A program made the translations under genes and the position numbers. Positions 48,784 to 58,392 of a stretch of 64,000 nt of DNA are shown here, in pieces. Origin of the DNA: Jannaschia seosinensis (GTDB lineage: Bacteria; Pseudomonadota; Alphaproteobacteria; Rhodobacterales; Rhodobacteraceae); assembly GCF_001408515.1 (NCBI RefSeq), contig NZ_CYPR01000162.1, positions 1 to 64,000 of the forward strand, given 5' to 3'. The notes under the pieces are model-generated. The model was not told the origin of the DNA. It saw only the letters and a program-made list of their open reading frames with translations, and searched no databases. Position 1 is the stretch's first letter. Every line of letters starts with the position of its first letter.

Positions 48784-49319
48784 CACACGCCTGCCCCGGC
48801 GGCCAGTACCGTGACGGCACGGCGGTTCTGGCTATAGCAGGCCTCGGTCGAGCAGATCTGGAGCGGACGCTCCTTGCCGTAGCTGATCGTGCGCAGGCGG
48901 CCGGCCGAGACGCCTTGGCTGATCAGGTAGTCGCGCGCCGCATTGGCCCGGCGTCCACCGAGCGCGAGGTTGTATTCGCGCGTGCCCTGTTCGTCGGCAT
49001 GCCCCTCGATCAGCGCGGTGTAGCCCGGATTGGCATTCAGCCACTGCGCCTGCCCGGCGAGCACGGTCTGCGCCTCGGCGCTCAGATTCGACTGGTCGAC
49101 GGCAAAGAGAACGCGGTCGCCGATATTCTGCTGGAAATAGGCGGCCGAGGCCGGATCGTTCGGCCCGCCGGGGGTGAAGCCGCCGGCATTCGCGCCGACA
49201 CCCGCGCCGTCGAACCCTTGGCCGCCGGCACCGCCGCCCGCGCCGAGCCGGTCGCCACAGGCGCCGAGCGCGAGCGTCGTGGCGAGGATGAGGGCGGTCT
49301 TGGAAATCTTGGAAATCAT
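48783..49319 (-). CDS. pal: Peptidoglycan-associated lipoprotein Pal
   Basis: A 178-residue outer-membrane lipoprotein. Lipobox 'LGAC' (Cys around residue 21) follows a signal peptide; after a Gly/Ala-rich linker comes the OmpA-like domain with the meso-DAP binding residues in 'EGHADEQGTREYNLALGGRRA' region (about 110-130) and 'RTISYGKERP' (about 143-152). It anchors the outer membrane to peptidoglycan and gathers at division sites through TolB. The ATG at 49319 is chosen because the signal starts there; the longer frame lacks sense. 10 bases from tolB. Confidence 0.96.
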   Translation of the reverse strand: MISKISKTALILATTLALGACGDRLGAGGGAGGQGFDGAGVGANAGGFTPGGPNDPASAAYFQQNIGDRVLFAVDQSNLSAEAQTVLAGQAQWLNANPGYTALIEGHADEQGTREYNLALGGRRANAARDYLISQGVSAGRLRTISYGKERPLQICSTEACYSQNRRAVTVLAAGAGV

Positions 49320-49329
49320 GTGCGTGATC

Positions 49330-50670
49330 CTATTGCAGTAGCGGGCCCCAGGAGGGGTCGGAGGCGGCCGCGGGCGTCGCGGCGCGTTGAAGGTTGCGGC
49401 CGGTGATATCGACCGAATAGAGCGCCGGCGCACCCTGCGCCCCCGCCGTTTCGCGGGTAAACATCACGACGCGGCCATTCGGTGCCCAGGTCGGCCCCTC
49501 GTCGAGGAATGCGCCCGTCAGAAGCCGCTCCTCGGAGCCGTCGGTGCGCATCACCCCGATATGGAAGCGGCCGGCATTCTGCTTGGTGAAGGCGATGTAA
49601 TCTCCCTTCGGGCTCCAGACCGGGGTGCCGTAGCGGCCCTCGCCATAGCTGATCCTGCTGCCGTCGCCGCCCGAGGCGGGCATGACGTAAAGCTGCGGCT
49701 GACCGGAGCGGTCGCTTTCGAACACGATCCGGCTGCCGTCGGGCGAGAAGCTGGGTGCCGTCTCGATCGAGGGCGCCGTGGTCAGGCGGTTCGTCGTTCC
49801 GGATGCGAGGTCGAGGACGTAGAGGTCCGTATTGCCGGCGACCTCGGCCGAATAGACGACCCGGCCGGAATCGGGCGAGAACCGGGGGGCGAAGCTCATG
49901 TTCTGGTCGACGCCGCCGACGGTCTGCTTCTCCAGTGTGCCCACGTCGATGACGGTCACGCGGGGAAAGCCGGATTCGTAGCCCGTATAGATGATTTTCG
50001 TGCCATCGGGCGAAAAGCGCGGGGCCAGCACGATGGAGTCCGAGGAGGTCAGGTACTGCACGTTCGCGCCGTCGTAATCCATGACCGCAAGCCGTTTCTG
50101 GCGCGCATCCTTCGGGCCGGTCTCGCTGACGAAGACGACGCGGCTGTCGAAATAGGGGCCTTCGCCGGTGATGCGCGAATAGGCGGCATCGGCGACCTTG
50201 TGGGCCATTCTCCGCCAGCCATCCGCCGTGCCGACGAATTGCAGCCCGTCGCCGAGCGGCTGTTCGGAGAAGACGTCGAACAGGCGGAACTGCACCACGA
50301 TCCGCCCGTCGGGCTCGACGAGGACGGATCCCGTGATCAGGGCCTGCGCGTTGATCGCCTTCCAGTCGGAATACTCGATCGGAGCGTCGAAGCTGGAGAC
50401 GCGCGAGATATGCGCATCGCGCGGGATCTCGCGGAACAGGCCGGTATTGGACAGGTCGGCGGCGATGACGCGGGAGATGTCCTCGGCCAGATCCTGCGCC
50501 GCGGGATTGCGCGCCACGAAGGGCGGGACCGCGACGGTCAGCGGCTCGATCACACCGTCGGTGATGGTGATGCGCAGCGGGCCGGGCGCCGCATCCTGCG
50601 CGGTGGCAGGAACGGATAGCGGCAGCGCCAGCATCAGCGCGGCGCAGAGGCCTTTGAAAAATGTCTTCAC
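49330..50670 (-). CDS. tolB: Tol-Pal system beta-propeller protein TolB
   Basis: A 446-residue periplasmic TolB. Signal peptide to 'VPATA' (about 23), an N-terminal D1 domain ('[12 protein letters not shown]'-type block), then a six-bladed beta-propeller with WD-like '[19 protein letters not shown]', '[19 protein letters not shown]', '[17 protein letters not shown]' repeats (each split by DxxSG turns). It binds Pal and TolA. The start is GTG at 50670 with an AGGTCTAGG ribosome-binding region. Between tolA (104 bases) and pal (10 bases). Confidence 0.96.
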   Translation of the reverse strand: MKTFFKGLCAALMLALPLSVPATAQDAAPGPLRITITDGVIEPLTVAVPPFVARNPAAQDLAEDISRVIAADLSNTGLFREIPRDAHISRVSSFDAPIEYSDWKAINAQALITGSVLVEPDGRIVVQFRLFDVFSEQPLGDGLQFVGTADGWRRMAHKVADAAYSRITGEGPYFDSRVVFVSETGPKDARQKRLAVMDYDGANVQYLTSSDSIVLAPRFSPDGTKIIYTGYESGFPRVTVIDVGTLEKQTVGGVDQNMSFAPRFSPDSGRVVYSAEVAGNTDLYVLDLASGTTNRLTTAPSIETAPSFSPDGSRIVFESDRSGQPQLYVMPASGGDGSRISYGEGRYGTPVWSPKGDYIAFTKQNAGRFHIGVMRTDGSEERLLTGAFLDEGPTWAPNGRVVMFTRETAGAQGAPALYSVDITGRNLQRAATPAAASDPSWGPLLQ

Positions 50671-50774
50671 CCTAGACCTCTTCGTTTCCTTAGCGGAGAT
50701 TGCTTCGGTATCGCCAAAGTGGCGCGGTTTCTCAACCGTTCTGCCGCGCGCGGCGCTCACGTGCGCGTGTTTCA

Positions 50775-51959
50775 TCAGCGCAGGCGCATCTGCGACGGGT
50801 CGAAGGACATCTCGATCTCCTTCCACTGCTCGTATTTCTCGGGCGGCAGGTCGAACCCGTCGCGGCCGCACCGGAAGATGGCGCGGCGGCCGACCTCGAA
50901 GGCCTGCTGCGCCGCCGCCTGCGAGCCACCCTCGAACCCGACCAGACGCAGCGTGTTGGGGTTCGGCACGCCGTTCGGGTCCATCTGCATGTAGATCGTC
51001 ACTGTCGTGCGCAGCGCCTCGGTCGACAGGCTGAAGACGTTCCAGCAGCGGCTGACCGCCACGCGCAACCCGTCCCTCTCGCCTTGGGTGAGCGGGGGGC
51101 CGGCGGGTGCGGCGGGGGCCGGCGTGCCGCCGCCGCGGGCTTCCGCAAGGGCGGCGCTTGTGTCGATGGCCGCCGGCGTGTCCTCGACAGGCTCGCTCGG
51201 TTCGCTCTGCTGCGCGGCCGCGACCTGCTGCGGCGGCTCCGGCTCCTCGGGTGCCTCGGATGGGGCCTCCTCGGCCGCGACGGGCGTCGGCCGGTTCGGG
51301 CGCCGGGACGGACGGGTGGAGCTTTCAGGCGCGCGTCCGGGCGTGTCGGCCTCCGTCACGATGATGGGCGCGGTCTCCTCCGGGGCGGCCGGTGCCTCCG
51401 ACGGCTCGGCGGGCTCTTCCTCGGCGGGTTCCGGCGTCGGCGGCGCCTCGACTGTCGGCGCGGTGTCGACCATCGGCGGCGGCGCGGGGCTGGGCCGGGT
51501 CGAAACGATGTCGGCCGGACGCGGCGCGGGGCGATCCGACAACTCGGCCGTCGGATCGTCGGCGGGGGCCGCGGGCGGGGCGGGCGCATCCGGCGTGTCG
51601 GCGGCGACATCGGCCTGCGGCGGCGGGGCGATCTGGCTGAAGTCGGGCTGCGCGTCCGGGGCGGAGGGCGCGGGGGTCTCGGGGCGCGCGACGCTCTGCG
51701 GGGGCGGTGTCTCCTCGGCGGGCGCGGGCGCGGGCGCGTCGGGCGTCGCTGGTGCTTCCGGGGCGACGGGGGCGGGCGGCACGTCGGCGGGCGCCGCCGC
51801 GATCATCGCGTCGAATTCGGCGGACGATATGACCGAGACCGCCGCGATCTCAATGCTGTCCTCGGGCGGCACGGGCGCGAACAGGCCGGAGATCAGCGCC
51901 CAGCCCAGCAGGCCCGCATGGGCCGTTCCGGAAATCGCGACGGCGGTGCGCGTCTCCAT
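50775..51959 (-). CDS. tolA: TolA-like protein
   Basis: A 394-residue protein. One N-terminal transmembrane helix (about 8-30) is followed by about 230 residues dominated by Pro, Ala, Glu and Asp (about 50-285), quite unlike the Ala/Lys/Glu helix of E. coli TolA. The C-terminal 110 residues match the TolA domain III/TonB-C fold: '[15 protein letters not shown]', '[17 protein letters not shown]', '[12 protein letters not shown]' with a Cys pair. It connects the TolQR motor with TolB/Pal. It begins 3 bases after tolR's end. Position leaves little doubt. Confidence 0.9.
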   Translation of the reverse strand: METRTAVAISGTAHAGLLGWALISGLFAPVPPEDSIEIAAVSVISSAEFDAMIAAAPADVPPAPVAPEAPATPDAPAPAPAEETPPPQSVARPETPAPSAPDAQPDFSQIAPPPQADVAADTPDAPAPPAAPADDPTAELSDRPAPRPADIVSTRPSPAPPPMVDTAPTVEAPPTPEPAEEEPAEPSEAPAAPEETAPIIVTEADTPGRAPESSTRPSRRPNRPTPVAAEEAPSEAPEEPEPPQQVAAAQQSEPSEPVEDTPAAIDTSAALAEARGGGTPAPAAPAGPPLTQGERDGLRVAVSRCWNVFSLSTEALRTTVTIYMQMDPNGVPNPNTLRLVGFEGGSQAAAQQAFEVGRRAIFRCGRDGFDLPPEKYEQWKEIEMSFDPSQMRLR

Positions 51960-51962
51960 GGG

Positions 51963-52457
51963 CTACTGCCCCGTATCCGCCGCGCCGTCGCCTGCGCCGC
52001 TCAGGGTCGGGCCGCCGGGCTCGGTCACGAGACCGATATTGCGGAAGCCGCCGGCATTCAGCGCGCCCATCACCACCATCACGTCCGAATAGGACACGGT
52101 GCCGTCGGCGCGCAGGAACACCTTGTCGCCCTGCCGCTCGCCCGCGATGGCGCGAAGTCGCGGCACGAGATCGTCGCGCGGCACCTCGGTCGACCCGATC
52201 AGGACGCGACCGTCAGCCGCGATCGTCAGCGCGAGCGGCTCCTCCTGCTCCTGCGGCAGGGGGGCGGCGGCGGTTTCGGGCAACTCGATCGGCACGCCGG
52301 CGGTCAGCAGCGGCGCGGCCACCATGAAGATGATCAGCAGCACCAGCATCACATCGACGAAGGGCGTGACGTTGATCTCCGACATCGGGCGCGATCCGCC
52401 GGAGGAGCGGCGCCTGCGGCGGGTGCCGCCGCCGGGCTGGACGATGCCGCCGGCCAT
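51963..52457 (-). CDS. tolR: Tol-Pal system protein TolR
   Basis: A 164-residue ExbD/TolR protein. The N-terminal cytoplasmic part is unusually basic ('GGGTRRRRRSSGG'), and the single membrane span 'VTPFVDVMLVLLIIFMVAAP' (about 29-48) holds the proton-binding Asp in 'FVDVML'. The periplasmic part ends 'DVMVVMGALNAGGFRNIGLVTE'-like, the family signature. With TolQ it forms the proton-driven motor. The ATG at 52457 is next to the tolQ stop. No remark on oddities beyond the basic tail. Confidence 0.96.
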   Translation of the reverse strand: MAGGIVQPGGGTRRRRRSSGGSRPMSEINVTPFVDVMLVLLIIFMVAAPLLTAGVPIELPETAAAPLPQEQEEPLALTIAADGRVLIGSTEVPRDDLVPRLRAIAGERQGDKVFLRADGTVSYSDVMVVMGALNAGGFRNIGLVTEPGGPTLSGAGDGAADTGQ

Positions 52458-53156
<699 letters not shown>

Positions 53157-53361
53157 CTGGACTGCCCGTCCTTGTTGATCGGGTCGTTTTCGACCGCATT
53201 ATGGGCAAATCACCTAGCAGACGAAAAACGCCTTGGCGAGGCGGATCGGGGGGCTCACGGAAACTTGCGAACCGTTCGATATGGGCGAAACGCCGCCGAT
53301 CAGGGGCCGAACCTGAAATGGTCTGCAACGAAGGGCGGGATCAAGACGCCCGCGCAACGGA

Positions 53362-54186
53362 TCAGCCGGGAGACGCCGCCGCGATCGGGACGAGGGGCGT
53401 GTCGAAGGTCAGGCCGGCCCTCGCTCTCTGGGGGAGGGGCGCGAGGAAGTTCAGCCGCGCGCTGCGCAGAATGCCTCCGTAGGCCGGCGCTTCGGCTTCC
53501 GGCGGCGCGGAGGCCGTCAGCGTCGGCGCCTGCGGCGTGACGGGCGCATCGGTCCAGTGGCACGCCTCGCGCAGGGTGCTGAGCGGCGCGGCGAGATCGA
53601 TAATCGGAAAACGCAGGTCGTTGGGCAGGCCGGTCGCGTCGGCGAAACGAACATGCAGGCTCTGCGCGTTCGTCAGCGTCTCGATCAGGGGACGGGCGCT
53701 TTGGGTGTTCCAGTGACCGAATGCTTCGCCCCGGCTGTCGACCGTCATGCGCACGGATCGCGAGGCGCCGTCGTCGATCTGCACCTTGACCGGCCAGTCG
53801 CCCGAATCGGACGGCGGCGTGGCGCAATCATGGGCGACATAGATGGCGGTTCTGTTCTCGAAGCAGCGCAGCAGGAGAGTTGCCCGCCGGCGGGGGCCGC
53901 ATTGCAGCGGCTCGTCGCTCGACACCGAAAGATAGACATTCGTGAGATCCGGGCGTTCCGAAGGCTCCGTCCGCAGGGTCCAGCCGATGCGTGTGGGGGT
54001 CGCCTGCGTCATGGGCGGCTCGGGCTTGGCCGGAACCGCCGTTTCGGTCCGCGTCTCGCGCGAAACGGGCGCTGCTTCTGCCAATGCGGTTGTCGGATCG
54101 TCCGCGTCCCTTGGCAGGGAGTAGCCGATGGAGATGCCGGAAAGGGCGGCGAGGATACAGGCGAAAACGCGAATCTGCGCGGACAT
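53362..54186 (-). CDS. TagO/VasI-family periplasmic protein
   Basis: A 274-residue protein with an N-terminal hydrophobic signal/anchor (about 5-22) and, from about residue 70, a domain matching the VasI/TagO family (T6SS-associated): 'RRATLLLRCFENRTAIYV' (about 100-117), a 'DDG..RS' turn, 'GEAFGHWN' (about 150-157), 'SARPLIETLTNAQSLHVRF' and the diagnostic 'LSTLREACHW' (about 205-214). In V. cholerae the relative is a T6SS accessory; no other T6SS gene is present here, so that role is doubtful. Between ybgC and tolQ on the same strand. The ATG at 54186 starts the signal. Confidence 0.72.
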   Translation of the reverse strand: MSAQIRVFACILAALSGISIGYSLPRDADDPTTALAEAAPVSRETRTETAVPAKPEPPMTQATPTRIGWTLRTEPSERPDLTNVYLSVSSDEPLQCGPRRRATLLLRCFENRTAIYVAHDCATPPSDSGDWPVKVQIDDGASRSVRMTVDSRGEAFGHWNTQSARPLIETLTNAQSLHVRFADATGLPNDLRFPIIDLAAPLSTLREACHWTDAPVTPQAPTLTASAPPEAEAPAYGGILRSARLNFLAPLPQRARAGLTFDTPLVPIAAASPG

Positions 54187-54239
54187 GAAGCGAGCCTCCG
54201 GTTTCGTGGCAACCTGCACGAAAGGAGGTTAACGGAGCG

Positions 54240-54638
54240 TTACGTGTCCGGCGCGAGCGCGGAGATCAGAGGTGGAAGCCGCTGCGGCCGTCCCGAGAGG
54301 TCCATGCAGACGATCGTGACGCGCGCCCGGAACAGTACGGCGCCGTCGCGCAGGACGTCCTGCTCCATGACGAACCGTGCGCGCCCCATGGATGCCACCG
54401 CGCTGCGGATCTCGAGCCGGTCGTCATAGCGCGCGGGCTTGAGGTAATCCGCCTCGACCCGCAGGACGGCGAAGACGAGGCCGCGGCCGCGCATCTCGGC
54501 CTGATCGATGCCGGCCGCGCGGACCATCTCGGAACGGGCGCGTTCGATGAACCGCAGGTAGTTGGCGTAATAGACGATTCCGGCCAGATCGACATCCTCG
54601 TAATAGACGCGGACCGGCCAGACATGCGACTCGCTCAC
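54240..54638 (-). CDS. ybgC: Acyl-CoA thioesterase YbgC (Tol-Pal locus)
   Basis: A 132-residue hotdog-fold thioesterase with the 4-hydroxybenzoyl-CoA thioesterase motif: catalytic Asp/Tyr in 'VYYEDVDLAGIVYYANYLRFIERAR' (split around residues 10-34). YbgC hydrolyses short acyl-CoAs or acyl-ACP at the inner membrane and always travels with tol-pal. The start is GTG at 54638 which overlaps the upstream gene's stop as GTGA. In contrast to enterobacteria it is separated from tolQ by the TagO/VasI-like gene. Confidence 0.94.
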   Translation of the reverse strand: MSESHVWPVRVYYEDVDLAGIVYYANYLRFIERARSEMVRAAGIDQAEMRGRGLVFAVLRVEADYLKPARYDDRLEIRSAVASMGRARFVMEQDVLRDGAVLFRARVTIVCMDLSGRPQRLPPLISALAPDT

Positions 54639-55279
54639 GAGACGCGGCCCACGCGGGCGGCGAGGCGAAGCGCGTGGGATGGATCCTGCGCCATCGCGGG
54701 CAGGACTGGATCGTAGGCCGCCCGCATCAGGTCGCCGATATCGGGCCGCAGGATCGCGCGGCCCTCGGCGATGGCCAGCGGCGAGGTCTCGGTGAACGCC
54801 GTGTCGGACCAGACCAGCACCGCCTGCACCATCTGGTTGAGCGCGAGCGTCTCGGCGGGCACGTCGGTCAGATGCGCGTCCATCCGGATAAAGGCGAAGC
54901 ACGCCCGGATCGCGCCGTCCTCGTCGAAGCGGAAGATGCGGTACTGGTTCGCCTCCGCCGCCTCGAGCCGGGCGACGAGCGGACCCAGATCGGGGATGAG
55001 ACAGTCAAGATTCGGCGTCTCCGTCAGTTCTGACCACTCGCGCAGGAAGAACACCATCAGGTTCGCGCCGAGTTCCGGATCGGTCTCGGACATCCGGTGG
55101 CCCGTCAGCACGCACAGCGCCTCGATCGCGCCTTTGAGGATCGAGACCGTCTCCGGCTCCACGCCGAAGACGACTGGCGCGATTGGACGACCCCAGCGGG
55201 CAAAGAAGAACTCTCCGTCGGCGCGCGTGAAGAGCGCGGTGACGTCGTCGGGCGAAAGAGGGGTGAGGCCGCGTGTCAT
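54635..55279 (-). CDS. Conserved hypothetical upstream of ybgC
   Basis: A 214-residue soluble protein. Conserved-looking features are 'RADGEFFFARWGRPIAPVVFGV' near the N-terminus, 'DPELGANLMVFFLREWSEL' (about 65-83) and 'CFAFIRMDAHLTDVPAETLALNQMVQAVLVW' in the middle (split). No known fold or motif was recognised. Its stop overlaps the ybgC GTG start, so it is translationally coupled to the Tol-Pal genes and may act with them. Other Rhodobacterales seem to hold a similar gene in this place (from memory). Confidence 0.75.
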   Translation of the reverse strand: MTRGLTPLSPDDVTALFTRADGEFFFARWGRPIAPVVFGVEPETVSILKGAIEALCVLTGHRMSETDPELGANLMVFFLREWSELTETPNLDCLIPDLGPLVARLEAAEANQYRIFRFDEDGAIRACFAFIRMDAHLTDVPAETLALNQMVQAVLVWSDTAFTETSPLAIAEGRAILRPDIGDLMRAAYDPVLPAMAQDPSHALRLAARVGRVS

Positions 55280-55378
55280 GGACCCTGCCTGCCACGGCGC
55301 GCGGCGCGACGTCCAGAGCGGGTGACTGGACGGCAGGGCGGGGTGAAGCTATCGGCAGGCAAATCCAAGGAGCACGCC

Positions 55379-56269
55379 ATGACCGACCCTGTCATCACGC
55401 CGGCAAGCTGGACGGCCCTGACCACGCTCGGATCGCGCGCGCAGGCCGAAGGTCTGGGCACCGCGCTCGAGGAGACGATGGAGCCCGACGGGATCGGCGT
55501 GTTCGAGATGGAGGACGGCTCGGGCCTTTGGGAAGTCGGTGCCTATTTCGCCGAGGCGCCGGACGAGACCGGCCTCGCGCTTCTGGCGGCCGCCTTCGAC
55601 GCACGGCCCTTTACCGTCTCCGAGGTGCCGCCGACCGATTGGGTGGCGCATGTCCGCCGCGAGTTGCGTCCCGTCGAGGCGGGGCGGTTCTTCGTCTACG
55701 GGTCGCATGACGCCGACAAGGTGCCGGATGACCGCATCGCCTTGCTGATCGAGGCGGCGATGGCGTTTGGGACGGGCCACCACGGCACGACGCAGGGCTG
55801 TCTGCTGGCCTTCGAGGCGCTGCTTACGGACGGGGTCGCGCCGGGGCCGGTGGCCGACATCGGCGCGGGGACCGCCGTTCTCGCCATGGCGGCGGCGAAG
55901 GTGTGGAGCGAGGTGCCGATCATCGCCTCCGATATCGACGCCGTGGCGGTCGAGGTGGCGCAGGCGAACCTGGCGGTGAACGATCTGGGCGCGCGCGTGG
56001 AATGTATCGAGGCGGCCGGGTTCGACCATCCGCGCCTGAAGGCGGCCGCGCCGTTCGACCTGATCTTCGCCAATATTCTGAAGGGCCCGCTGGTGGAACT
56101 TGCCCCCGATCTCGCCGCCCACGCGGCGGCCGGAGGGCACGCGATCCTGTCGGGCATCCTCAACCCGCAGGCCGACGATGTGGTCGCCGCCTACGATGCC
56201 GCGGGGTTCGATCTGAAGGATCGGCGCATTCTCGGCGACTGGACCACGCTGACCTTGCGGCGCAGGTAA
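55379..56269 (+). CDS. prmA: Ribosomal protein L11 methyltransferase
   Basis: A 296-residue PrmA, which trimethylates ribosomal protein L11. The N-terminal substrate-binding domain (about 1-95) is followed by a hinge and a SAM-dependent methyltransferase with 'FGTGHHGTTQGCL' (about 128-140), 'VADIGAGTAVLAMAAAK' (about 159-175) and 'IFANILKGPLVELAP' (about 230-244). The glycine loop reads GAG where many have GCG. The ATG at 55379 follows CCAAGGAGC with AAGGAG at good spacing. It stands alone on the plus strand. Confidence 0.93.
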   Translation: MTDPVITPASWTALTTLGSRAQAEGLGTALEETMEPDGIGVFEMEDGSGLWEVGAYFAEAPDETGLALLAAAFDARPFTVSEVPPTDWVAHVRRELRPVEAGRFFVYGSHDADKVPDDRIALLIEAAMAFGTGHHGTTQGCLLAFEALLTDGVAPGPVADIGAGTAVLAMAAAKVWSEVPIIASDIDAVAVEVAQANLAVNDLGARVECIEAAGFDHPRLKAAAPFDLIFANILKGPLVELAPDLAAHAAAGGHAILSGILNPQADDVVAAYDAAGFDLKDRRILGDWTTLTLRRR

Positions 56270-56294
56270 GTCCGCGCCGCCCGGCGGAGCACGC

Positions 56295-56498
56295 TCAGCG
56301 GCGGGAGGTCCGGCGCACGATGTCGGCCCGCTCCAGCCCGATGTCGGACAGTTGATAATCGCTCAGGCGCGACAGGATCTTTAGCGTTGCGCGGCGGTCG
56401 TTCCAGACGATGAGACGGCCCAGCATCGCCAGGAGCGAACCGGAGATGGAGGAGATGGAGGTGCGGCGGTGGGTGCGGAAGTCGTCGTAGGTCGCCAT
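56295..56498 (-). CDS. DUF1127 family small protein
   Basis: A 67-residue basic protein. The C-terminal half has the DUF1127 pattern '[19 protein letters not shown]' (about 42-60), with a preceding hydrophobic-basic helix. Small DUF1127 proteins influence phosphate and carbon metabolism and RNA turnover in Agrobacterium, but this member is uncharacterised. It lies between prmA (convergent, 25 bases) and ruvC (divergent, 281 bases). The ATG at 56498 is the natural start; the region upstream contains the small palindrome GCGGCCGAACGGCCGC at 56527. Confidence 0.85.
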   Translation of the reverse strand: MATYDDFRTHRRTSISSISGSLLAMLGRLIVWNDRRATLKILSRLSDYQLSDIGLERADIVRRTSRR

Positions 56499-56779
56499 GG
56501 TATCATCCGTTGATCGGTGCCGGGATGCGGCCGAACGGCCGCGGTGATTTTGCCGCGCTATTCGGCCCGTTTCGGCTGCACAAACGCAAAATCTGCATGC
56601 CTCATATGCGCGTGCGGAATGTCTTGAAGCCCCTCGGGATGCATCTGTCGGCGCCGACCGACAGGGTGTCGCGAACGGCTCACGAACAGGGCGATTTCAG
56701 GCCGCGCGCCCGGCGACACTGGTCCCGGCGTGGCGGCCATGCTAGCCGGGGGCAAAGAGAGAACATCGAGGCAGGGCGG

Positions 56780-57277
56780 ATGCGCGTCATGGGGATCGAT
56801 CCGGGGCTTCGGGCCTGCGGCTGGGGGGTGATCACGGTCGATGGCCCCCGGCTTCGGCATGTCGCCAACGGAACCTGCCGGCCGACGGGGTCAGATATGG
56901 GCACGCGGCTCTGCGCGCTGCACGTCATGCTGACGGAAATCCTCGCCACCCACCGGCCCGACGCCGCCGCGGTCGAGGAGACCTTCGTCAATTCCGGGGG
57001 GCAGTCTGCGCTCAAGCTTGGGCAGGCGCGGGGCGTTGCGGTGCTCGTGCCCGCGCAAGCGGGGCTGACGGTCGGGGAATATGCGCCGAATACGGTCAAG
57101 AAGGCGGTCGTCGGCGTGGGGCACGCCGACAAGGCGCAGGTCGCGCATATGGTGAAGATGCAGCTTCCGGGTTGCGATCCCGATTCGGCCGACGCGGCCG
57201 ATGCCTTGGCTATCGCGCTGTGCCATGCCTTTCACCTGCAATCTTCGGGGCGCCTCGCGGCGGCGATGCGGGCATGA
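56780..57277 (+). CDS. ruvC: Holliday junction resolvase RuvC
   Basis: A 165-residue endodeoxyribonuclease that cuts Holliday junctions. Acidic metal ligands: Asp in '[12 protein letters not shown]' (about 5-16), Glu in 'VEETFVN' (about 66-72), and the C-terminal Asp pair in '[13 protein letters not shown]' (about 137-149). The ATG at 56780 begins 'MRVMGIDPG' in agreement with the family; the frame extends upstream without meaning. It overlaps ruvA by ATGA. The usual ruvC-ruvA-ruvB order. Confidence 0.95.
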   Translation: MRVMGIDPGLRACGWGVITVDGPRLRHVANGTCRPTGSDMGTRLCALHVMLTEILATHRPDAAAVEETFVNSGGQSALKLGQARGVAVLVPAQAGLTVGEYAPNTVKKAVVGVGHADKAQVAHMVKMQLPGCDPDSADAADALAIALCHAFHLQSSGRLAAAMRA

Positions 57278-57924
57278 TCGGGCGACTGACCGGGCGGCTC
57301 GACTTCCGGGGGCCGGATCACGTCCTGCTCGACGTGAACGGCGTGGGGTATGTCGTGTTCTGTTCCGACCGAACGCTTGCCGCCCTGCCGCCGGTCAAAT
57401 CGCCGGTCGCGCTCTGGACGGAACTCCTCGTACGCGAGGATCTGCTGCAATTGTTCGGCTTTCTGACGGTGCAGGAGCGGGAATGGCACCGTCTGCTGAC
57501 GTCGGTGCAGGGGATCGGGGCGCGCGGCTCGCTCGCGATCCTCGGGGCGCTCGGGGCCGAGGGCGTGGCCCGGGCCATCGCGCTCGGGGATGCGGCGGCG
57601 GTCCGGGCGGCACCGGGCGTCGGCCCGAAGATCGCGCAGCGCGTCGTCAACGAATTGCAGGGCAAGGCGCCGGCGATGATGCTGATGGAGGCCGACGATC
57701 CGCTGATCGACGCGCCTGCCGCGCCGACCGCGCATCCCGCCCCGACGGAGAAGGCGGCCCCTGTCCGGACCTCCTCCGCCCAGTCCGAGGCGCTGTCGGC
57801 CTTGGCCAATCTCGGCTATGCGCCGACCGACGCCGCCCGCGCGGTGGCCGAAGCCGCCGGGGACGCCGACGATACCGGCGGCCTGATCCGCGCCGCCCTT
57901 CGCCGTCTCGCGCCGGGAGAGTAG
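57274..57924 (+). CDS. ruvA: Holliday junction branch migration protein RuvA
   Basis: A 216-residue RuvA, the tetrameric DNA-binding partner of RuvB. N-terminal OB domain '[15 protein letters not shown]', then helix-hairpin-helix pairs '[16 protein letters not shown]' (about 77-92) and '[18 protein letters not shown]' (about 109-126), a loose Ala/Pro linker, and the C-terminal domain III '[19 protein letters not shown]' (about 170-188) that contacts RuvB. The ATG at 57274 overlaps the ruvC stop. Full length. Confidence 0.95.
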   Translation: MIGRLTGRLDFRGPDHVLLDVNGVGYVVFCSDRTLAALPPVKSPVALWTELLVREDLLQLFGFLTVQEREWHRLLTSVQGIGARGSLAILGALGAEGVARAIALGDAAAVRAAPGVGPKIAQRVVNELQGKAPAMMLMEADDPLIDAPAAPTAHPAPTEKAAPVRTSSAQSEALSALANLGYAPTDAARAVAEAAGDADDTGGLIRAALRRLAPGE

Positions 57925-57927
57925 GGT

Positions 57928-58392
57928 ATGTCCATGCTGCAGGGCGTGCCGGAGCGTCCCGATCCCCGTGAGACGAGCGGGACGGCACCGCGGTGGTGGA
58001 GGCCGCTTCTCAGCCTTCGCGTGTATGAGGCGCTGCGCCACGCTGCGCGACGGGCAAGGATTCATCGCGCCGTGATGATGAAGAATAGCTGTCGGAACGG
58101 TAAAATTCCCGAAAACCCAGATGACGCGACGCTTCGATCGTTTCACCTTGTCCAATCCGGCCGGTTGGTGGATCGGCAAGGCCGGTGCGCCGTCGACATG
58201 CGGCTGACCGCAGGCGATCCGTGCAAGGCAACGAGTACGAACGCGCCGGTCCCGGTCAAATATGCCGTGAGCCCGTCCGTCGCAGCTTCGCCCGACGGGC
58301 AGGCCCTCATGCTGGAAGCGGAACGCGTCTGCGGAATGCCAGCCGTCCGGTTCGGCCCCACCCGCGCAATGGAGGCTGTGAATGGAGCGTGA
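57928..58392 (+). CDS. Doubtful ORF between ruvA and ruvB
   Basis: A 154-codon frame filling the 457 bases between ruvA and ruvB. It starts at ATG 57928, 4 bases after the ruvA stop, with GGGAGAGTAGGG before it. The protein has mixed composition and no recognisable motif, and it runs 11 bases into ruvB. Codon choice is less GC-rich than in ruvA or ruvB, notably around 58076-58120. It may be a real small gene, an old insertion or non-coding spacer. In most relatives ruvA and ruvB are closer together. Low confidence. Confidence 0.25.
   Translation: MSMLQGVPERPDPRETSGTAPRWWRPLLSLRVYEALRHAARRARIHRAVMMKNSCRNGKIPENPDDATLRSFHLVQSGRLVDRQGRCAVDMRLTAGDPCKATSTNAPVPVKYAVSPSVAASPDGQALMLEAERVCGMPAVRFGPTRAMEAVNGA

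Noticed and set aside
51009-51750. Possible tandem repeat or CRISPR-like pattern in the tolA region
   Set aside because: Repeating gcgggcgcgggc-type triplets come from Pro/Ala/Glu codons; no regular repeat-spacer units.
53157-53361. Short frames upstream of tolQ
   Set aside because: Not supported by start sites or motifs; region more likely holds the tol promoter.
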